Shown here piece by piece: positions 59,966-64,000 of a DNA stretch of 64,000 nt (the first letter of the stretch is position 1; every line of letters begins with the position of its first letter). Source of the stretch: Bacteroidota bacterium. GTDB lineage: Bacteria; Bacteroidota; Bacteroidia; Cytophagales; Cyclobacteriaceae. The notes beneath the pieces were generated by a model. It was not told where the DNA came from and searched no databases. It saw only the letters and a program-made list of their open reading frames with translations. The position numbers were made by a program, and so were the translations under genes. The stretch lies in the NCBI GenBank assembly GCA_023417785.1, contig JAEZEH010000151.1, positions 16,327 through 80,326 of the forward strand, read 5' to 3'.

Positions 59966-60536
59966 AGGCTCTGTTTTTCTTCATCTTTTTACGCAGGTTA
60001 ATCAAGGCATATCGCATCCTCCCCAAAGCCGTGTTGATACTCACACCTGTGCGATCTGCAATCTCCTGAAAACTCATTTGCAGATAATGTCTCATAATGA
60101 GGACATGCTTCTGCTCATTAGGCAATTCCCTAATGTAGTCCCGTAATTTGGACCGAGTTTCCCGGAACACCTGTTTAGCTTCTGCCGAATCTTCGGCGAA
60201 TTCCATTGAGTTGAAAAGCCGGCTTCCATCCTCAAGAACCACTTCCGGATACCGTTTTTCACGCCGGAACTGGTCAATGGCCAGATTGTGAGCAATCCGG
60301 CTGATCCATGGGAGGAATTTGCCTTCTTCGTTGTACCGTCCGCCCCTGATGGTATTGATGGCTTTAATAAATGTTTCCTGTAGCAAGTCCTCTGCAGTAT
60401 ACCGATCCTTGACGATCATGTATATCGCGGTGTAGAGTTTGGACTTATGTCGGTTTAGGAGCATCTCGAAAGCTTCTTCATTACCGTTTTGGTAGAGCGA
60501 CACTAACTGGCTGTCGCTTAGTCTACTGTCAATCAT
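59886..60536 (-). CDS. ECF-type RNA polymerase sigma factor
   Basis: A 216-residue alternative sigma factor. Sigma-2 spans about residues 20-92, with KSKLYTAIYMIVKDRYTAEDLLQETFIKA and FLPWISRIAHNLAIDQFRREKR. Sigma-4 spans about 135-180, with LPNEQKHVLIMRHYLQMSFQEIADRTGVSINTALGRMRYAL, a clear helix-turn-helix. There is no sigma-3, as expected for ECF factors. The C-terminal ~30 residues after the helix-turn-helix (from NRAYDKSFYANGF) are an extra tail, and its DNA also encodes the start of the anti-sigma-like protein. A TTTG-N19-TATCTTTT promoter lies upstream. The regulon is unknown; a promoter search with its own -35-like motifs would be needed. Confidence 0.93.
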   Translation of the reverse strand: MIDSRLSDSQLVSLYQNGNEEAFEMLLNRHKSKLYTAIYMIVKDRYTAEDLLQETFIKAINTIRGGRYNEEGKFLPWISRIAHNLAIDQFRREKRYPEVVLEDGSRLFNSMEFAEDSAEAKQVFRETRSKLRDYIRELPNEQKHVLIMRHYLQMSFQEIADRTGVSINTALGRMRYALINLRKKMKKNRAYDKSFYANGFDAVFIPGDNGGGEEGD

Positions 60537-60600
60537 TCTGCTTCTCTTTTAGGTAACGTAGATGTCTCCTTCGATATTGTGGGGGGTTTGATGAAACAAT

Positions 60601-60638
60601 TGGATTGAAAAGATAGAAACTTTCTTCAATAGCGCAAA
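60601..60638 (-). promoter_or_regulatory. Promoter of the sigma factor gene
   Basis: On the minus strand TTTG (60635-60638) is followed after exactly 19 bp by TATCTTTT (60608-60615), one base off the Bacteroidota -7 consensus TAnnTTTG. The predicted leader is about 60 bases. It suggests transcription by the housekeeping sigma factor rather than self-activation. Confidence 0.65.
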
Positions 60639-60714
60639 AAAATTTTTGAATATTTCTTGCCACAACAGAATTTTCTTCACCTATTTGCCCGAAGAATTAG
60701 CTATCAATGGTCTT

Positions 60715-61083
60715 ATGGCAGTTGACAAAAAGAGAGTTATAAAGAGCCTGGAAAACCTCACGGAGGATCTGAAAGATCTGTTGAGAGAACAGTATCCTAA
60801 CGGCTATGAGGGAAGTATTACGCGAATTACCAACGCCAAAAAAGAGCCGATTTTTGTATTTCCGCTGGAAACTGCCGATGCCACCTATCTGATTAAGGTA
60901 CCTGCAACGAAAAATAGCGAAGGCGAATACGACGTCGAATCTAAACCTGAGGACGAGTTCGATAATAGCGAGGATGCCGATGATGCAATCCCTTCCACCG
61001 GCTACGGATCCGATGATGACTACGACGAGGATGGGGGCGGAAAGACCCGGGAAGCCAGTTACGACCCTGACTTCGACAGCTGA
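60715..61083 (+). CDS. Small acidic conserved hypothetical protein
   Basis: A 122-residue cytosolic protein with no domain that I recognise. The N-terminal half is a folded, mixed alpha/beta region (MAVDKKRVIKSLENLTEDLKDLL, then PIFVFPLETADATYLIKVP). The last ~50 residues are strongly acidic and disordered (SDDDYDED, DPDFDS). There is no signal or membrane helix. The frame extends back to 60646, but the ATG at 60715 starts the structured part. It lies divergently from the sigma factor gene and 122 bp before uvrA, from which it is separated by a strong terminator, so it forms its own transcript. Function is unknown. Confidence 0.75.
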   Translation: MAVDKKRVIKSLENLTEDLKDLLREQYPNGYEGSITRITNAKKEPIFVFPLETADATYLIKVPATKNSEGEYDVESKPEDEFDNSEDADDAIPSTGYGSDDDYDEDGGGKTREASYDPDFDS

Positions 61084-61107
61084 TCGTTCCGATTAACAAT
61101 TCTGCCT

Positions 61108-61139
61108 AAGGTGTTCTCACTAGAACACCTTTCTTGTTT
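61108..61139 (+). terminator. Intrinsic terminator between the acidic gene and uvrA
   Basis: A perfect 10-bp stem (aaggtgttct with agaacacctt, loop cact) is followed by a T-rich tail (ttcttgttt). It lies 24 bp after the acidic gene stop and separates it from uvrA. Confidence 0.9.
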
Positions 61140-61205
61140 CCGGTTTAGCAAACTTTCTTCGCCAGTTCGAAGTTTATTGTTTATTATCTCATCTTACGGA
61201 CCAAC

Positions 61206-64000
61206 GTGAATCTAACTACCTCGACGGATGCCTTTCTCGATGACCTCGATCCAAAGGAATATATCATAATCAAACGGGCAAGAGTCAACAACCTCAAAAA
61301 CCTGAGTGTTGCCATTCCCCGAAACAAACTCGTTGTCATTACCGGTTTGTCCGGATCAGGGAAGTCCTCCCTCGCCTTTGATACTCTTTTTGCCGAAGGC
61401 CAGCGGATGTACGTGGAAAGCCTCAGTTCCTATGCACGCCAGTTTCTGGGCCGGATGGAAAAACCGGAAGTAGACTATATCCGCGGTGTTTCGCCGGCTA
61501 TCGCAATCGAGCAAAAGGTCAATACCAGGAATCCACGCTCAACAGTTGGAACCACTACTGAAATCTACGACTACCTGAAGCTTCTCTTCGCACGCGTTGG
61601 GAAAACGTACTCACCAATCAGTGGTAAGGAAGTTACCCGCGATACAGTAACATCCGTCGTCGACAAGATAAACACCCTGCCTGAGGGCTCCAGGATCATG
61701 GTCGGGTGCCCCTTGCACATCAAAAAAGGCCGAAAACTTCACGACGAACTCAACCTGTTGTTGAGTAAAGGCTTCGCCCGGATTCTCATAAACGGCGAAG
61801 TGAAGTTTATAGAAGAACTGATCGGGGACGCGGAAGTGAAAAAAAAGAAGTCCCCCAGGATTGAAGGCGACATTGAAATATTGATCGATCGCACATCGGT
61901 TAACATTAACGACGAGGATACAACGTTCAGGATAGGCGACTCGGTTCAGACCGCATTCTTTGAAGGCGAGGGCGATTGCGTTGTGTATGCTGAAAACAAG
62001 CCGAAGATGCATTTCTCAGACCGGTTTGAGCTCGATGGAATGAAGTTCACGGAACCAACCATAAACTTCTTCAGCTTCAACAATCCTTACGGTGCATGTC
62101 AGACCTGCGAAGGGTTTGGAAAAGTTCTCGGGATAGATGAAGACCTCGTTATTCCCGACAAGTCGTTGTCCGTGTATGAAGGCGCTATCGCGCCCTGGCG
62201 AAGTGAAACCATGGGCGAATGGCTCAAACCCCTTTTGAAAAACGGCATCAAGTTCGACTTCCCGATTCATCGTCCGTTCAATGAACTCACTCCCGCGCAA
62301 CAACGGTTGTTGTGGGAAGGTAACGACCACTTTGACGGTATCAACGACTTCTTCAAGTATCTCGAATCCAAACTTCATAAGATCCAGTATCGCGTGTTGC
62401 TGTCGCGCTACCGCGGGCGGACGAACTGTCCCGATTGCAAGGGCACCCGATTGAGAATGGATGCGCAGTATGTGAAGATAGCAGGGACCTCCATCACGGA
62501 TCTTGTACTTCTTCCGATCGAAGAGGCACTCACGTTTTTTAAAAACCTGAAACTTCCCGTATACGACAAGCAGGTTTCCGATCGTATTATTACCGAAATC
62601 AAGTCACGGCTTACCTACCTCACAAAAGTCGGGCTGGGGTACCTCAACCTGAATCGTCTGACGTCAACGCTTTCGGGTGGCGAGTACCAGCGAATCAAGC
62701 TGGCTACGTCTCTCGGCAGTGCACTGGTTGGATCGATGTACATCCTTGATGAACCCAGCATAGGTCTCCATCCGAAAGACACTGATCGTATGGTCAGCGT
62801 ACTTCAACAACTCCGTGACCTCGGCAATACTGTCATCGTTGTTGAACACGAGGAAGAAATCATGCGCGCCGCCGATCAGATAATTGATATCGGGCCGGAT
62901 GCAGGTTCACACGGGGGAATGCTGGTCTTTCAGGGAACCATCAAAGAGATGAACGGGAAGTTACGCACGCATACCACCGACTATCTGACGGGTCGTGACG
63001 AGATCCCCGTGCCGAAGACCAGGAGAAAATGGCGGGATTCAATAACTGTATCCGGCGCCCGTGAAAACAACCTGAAAAACCTGACCGTGAAGTTTCCGTT
63101 GGGTGCACTTACCGTGGTGACCGGTGTAAGCGGGTCAGGCAAGTCAACGCTTGTAAAGAAAATTCTTTACCCCGCCGTGGGCAGACTTTCGGGATCTGTA
63201 ACTGAAACACCGGGTAAGTATGATAAACTCGAGGGCGATTTTGCAAAAATTACGCAGGTTGAGTTCGTCGATCAGAATCCCATTGGAAAATCATCGCGCT
63301 CAAACCCGGTAAGTTATGTCAAGGCATATGATGCGATCCGCAACCTTTTTGCAGATCAGCCACTGTCAAAGCAACGCGGCTACAAGCCGTCACACTTTTC
63401 GTTCAACGTGGAGGGGGGACGTTGTGAGACGTGTGAAGGCGAAGGCGAAATTCGGGTCGAAATGCAGTTCATGGCCGACATCTTCCTGAGATGCGAAAGC
63501 TGTCACGGCAAACGATTCAAACACGAAGTGCTCGAAGTGGAACACAACGGAAAAAATATAGCCGATGTGCTGGACATGACCATTGAAGAAGCATTGCAGT
63601 TCTTCGGTGACAAGAAACCCGTGCTGGACAAGATTCAACCATTGTATGATGTTGGGCTTGGCTACGTAAAAATGGGCCAATCATCCAACTCGCTGAGCGG
63701 CGGCGAAGCGCAACGCGTAAAGCTGGCTTCATTCCTCGGTAAAAATTCCGGCGAGGGAAAAATTCTTTTCATTTTTGATGAGCCCACTACCGGATTGCAT
63801 TTTCACGACATCTCAAAGTTACTTAAAGCTGTTAATGCGTTGGTGGACCAGGGACACACCGTTATCATCATCGAACACAACCTCGAAGTTATCAAGTGTG
63901 CCGACTGGATCATCGACCTTGGCGAAGAGGGCGGAGAGAAAAATGGCGGTAAGTTGATGTTCGAAGGAACACCCGAACAAATGGTGAAGAAGGGCAAGGG
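61206..64000 (+). CDS. uvrA: Excinuclease ABC subunit A (partial, C terminus beyond window)
   Basis: UvrA recognises bulky DNA lesions and loads UvrB in nucleotide-excision repair. The frame is open from GTG 61206 to the right edge, 931 codons, so only about the last 10-20 residues are missing. Landmarks are the first Walker A GLSGSGKSSLAFDTL (~61.34 kb) then RMYVESLSSYARQFLGRM, zinc-module Cys pairs (CQTCEGFGK, CPDCKGTRL), the first signature LSGGEYQRIKLAT (~62.67 kb) and ILDEPSIGLH, the second Walker A GVSGSGKSTL (~63.13 kb), the second zinc finger CETCEGEGE...CESCHGKR, and signature SLSGGEAQRVKLAS (~63.69 kb) with IFDEPTTGLHFHD. No ATG is available near the start. Tandem zinc fingers are complete, so it should be functional. 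Confidence 0.97.
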   Translation, partial: MNLTTSTDAFLDDLDPKEYIIIKRARVNNLKNLSVAIPRNKLVVITGLSGSGKSSLAFDTLFAEGQRMYVESLSSYARQFLGRMEKPEVDYIRGVSPAIAIEQKVNTRNPRSTVGTTTEIYDYLKLLFARVGKTYSPISGKEVTRDTVTSVVDKINTLPEGSRIMVGCPLHIKKGRKLHDELNLLLSKGFARILINGEVKFIEELIGDAEVKKKKSPRIEGDIEILIDRTSVNINDEDTTFRIGDSVQTAFFEGEGDCVVYAENKPKMHFSDRFELDGMKFTEPTINFFSFNNPYGACQTCEGFGKVLGIDEDLVIPDKSLSVYEGAIAPWRSETMGEWLKPLLKNGIKFDFPIHRPFNELTPAQQRLLWEGNDHFDGINDFFKYLESKLHKIQYRVLLSRYRGRTNCPDCKGTRLRMDAQYVKIAGTSITDLVLLPIEEALTFFKNLKLPVYDKQVSDRIITEIKSRLTYLTKVGLGYLNLNRLTSTLSGGEYQRIKLATSLGSALVGSMYILDEPSIGLHPKDTDRMVSVLQQLRDLGNTVIVVEHEEEIMRAADQIIDIGPDAGSHGGMLVFQGTIKEMNGKLRTHTTDYLTGRDEIPVPKTRRKWRDSITVSGARENNLKNLTVKFPLGALTVVTGVSGSGKSTLVKKILYPAVGRLSGSVTETPGKYDKLEGDFAKITQVEFVDQNPIGKSSRSNPVSYVKAYDAIRNLFADQPLSKQRGYKPSHFSFNVEGGRCETCEGEGEIRVEMQFMADIFLRCESCHGKRFKHEVLEVEHNGKNIADVLDMTIEEALQFFGDKKPVLDKIQPLYDVGLGYVKMGQSSNSLSGGEAQRVKLASFLGKNSGEGKILFIFDEPTTGLHFHDISKLLKAVNALVDQGHTVIIIEHNLEVIKCADWIIDLGEEGGEKNGGKLMFEGTPEQMVKKGK

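Noticed and set aside
61611..62378. Minus-strand frames of 120-133 codons within uvrA
   Set aside because: They are antisense shadows of a highly conserved gene that is open across the whole region.
1..64000. tRNA, rRNA, CRISPR arrays, insertion sequences, prophage, defence islands or biosynthetic clusters
   Set aside because: I looked in gaps and around genes and saw none. Gene order looks like core chromosome; a profile search could still reveal short RNAs.

Overview
The window looks like core chromosome from a member of the Bacteroidota, most likely the order Cytophagales. The evidence is family content: a TonB-dependent receptor paired with a DUF4249 lipoprotein, several PD40/OmpA proteins, a PadR regulator with an MacB/FtsX-type permease, a DUF4382 lipoprotein, an AsmA-like giant, lamin-tail proteins, and promoter-like TAnnTTTG elements in place of the sigma-70 -10 box. 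Genus cannot be fixed from the sequence alone. I found no rRNA, tRNA, CRISPR array, insertion sequence, phage gene, restriction system or recognised defence system. Both edge genes are cut: a histidine kinase at the left, and uvrA at the right, which lacks only its last few codons.

Layout. 0-7.4 kb: end of a sensor kinase; a leftward run of an H1-like/DksA-like protein, scpB and an rluB-type pseudouridine synthase with a repetitive disordered arm; an exported isoaspartyl peptidase; a large lamin-tail surface protein. 7.5-17.1 kb: asd with its terminators, two lipoproteins, a nitroreductase, an exported amidohydrolase, a TPR protein coupled to a lipid kinase, an RDD membrane protein, a DinB protein, and a DUF1801 protein coupled to rluD. 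17.2-20.3 kb: padR plus an orphan ABC permease. 20.3-26.3 kb, leftward: 2-hydroxyacid dehydrogenase, heme A synthase, a PorE-like OmpA protein and a TolB-like propeller protein. 26.5-29.7 kb: TonB receptor and DUF4249 lipoprotein. 29.9-48 kb, mostly leftward: AsmA-like protein, aldehyde dehydrogenase, two OmpA proteins, a patatin/beta-barrel protein, an M23 peptidase, DsbD, lysA, a deoxynucleoside kinase, a propeller protein and CorA. A transglutaminase-like protein runs the other way. 48.2-58.4 kb, mostly rightward: MORN-repeat protein, yraN (leftward), SIS isomerase, lipB and a coupled unknown, PolB-like exonuclease, RNase R, prenyl synthase, nucleoside symporter and Gfo/Idh oxidoreductase. 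58.4-64 kb: glycosyltransferase, an ECF sigma factor with an overlapping small anti-sigma-like gene, an acidic unknown, and uvrA.

Themes. Much of the window serves the envelope: OmpA peptidoglycan anchors, patatin barrel, M23 hydrolase, AsmA, DsbD and outer-membrane uptake. Genes are tightly packed. Several same-strand pairs share ATGA or GTGA junctions, and three convergent pairs share their stop codons in a 4-bp overlap. The least ordinary items are the H1-like arm on a DksA-like protein, the 132-bp tandem repeat inside the pseudouridine synthase gene, the 80-nt sigma/anti-sigma overlap, the patatin-barrel protein, and the exported transglutaminase-like protein. I did not find a clearly new multi-gene system; these are the best candidates for follow-up.
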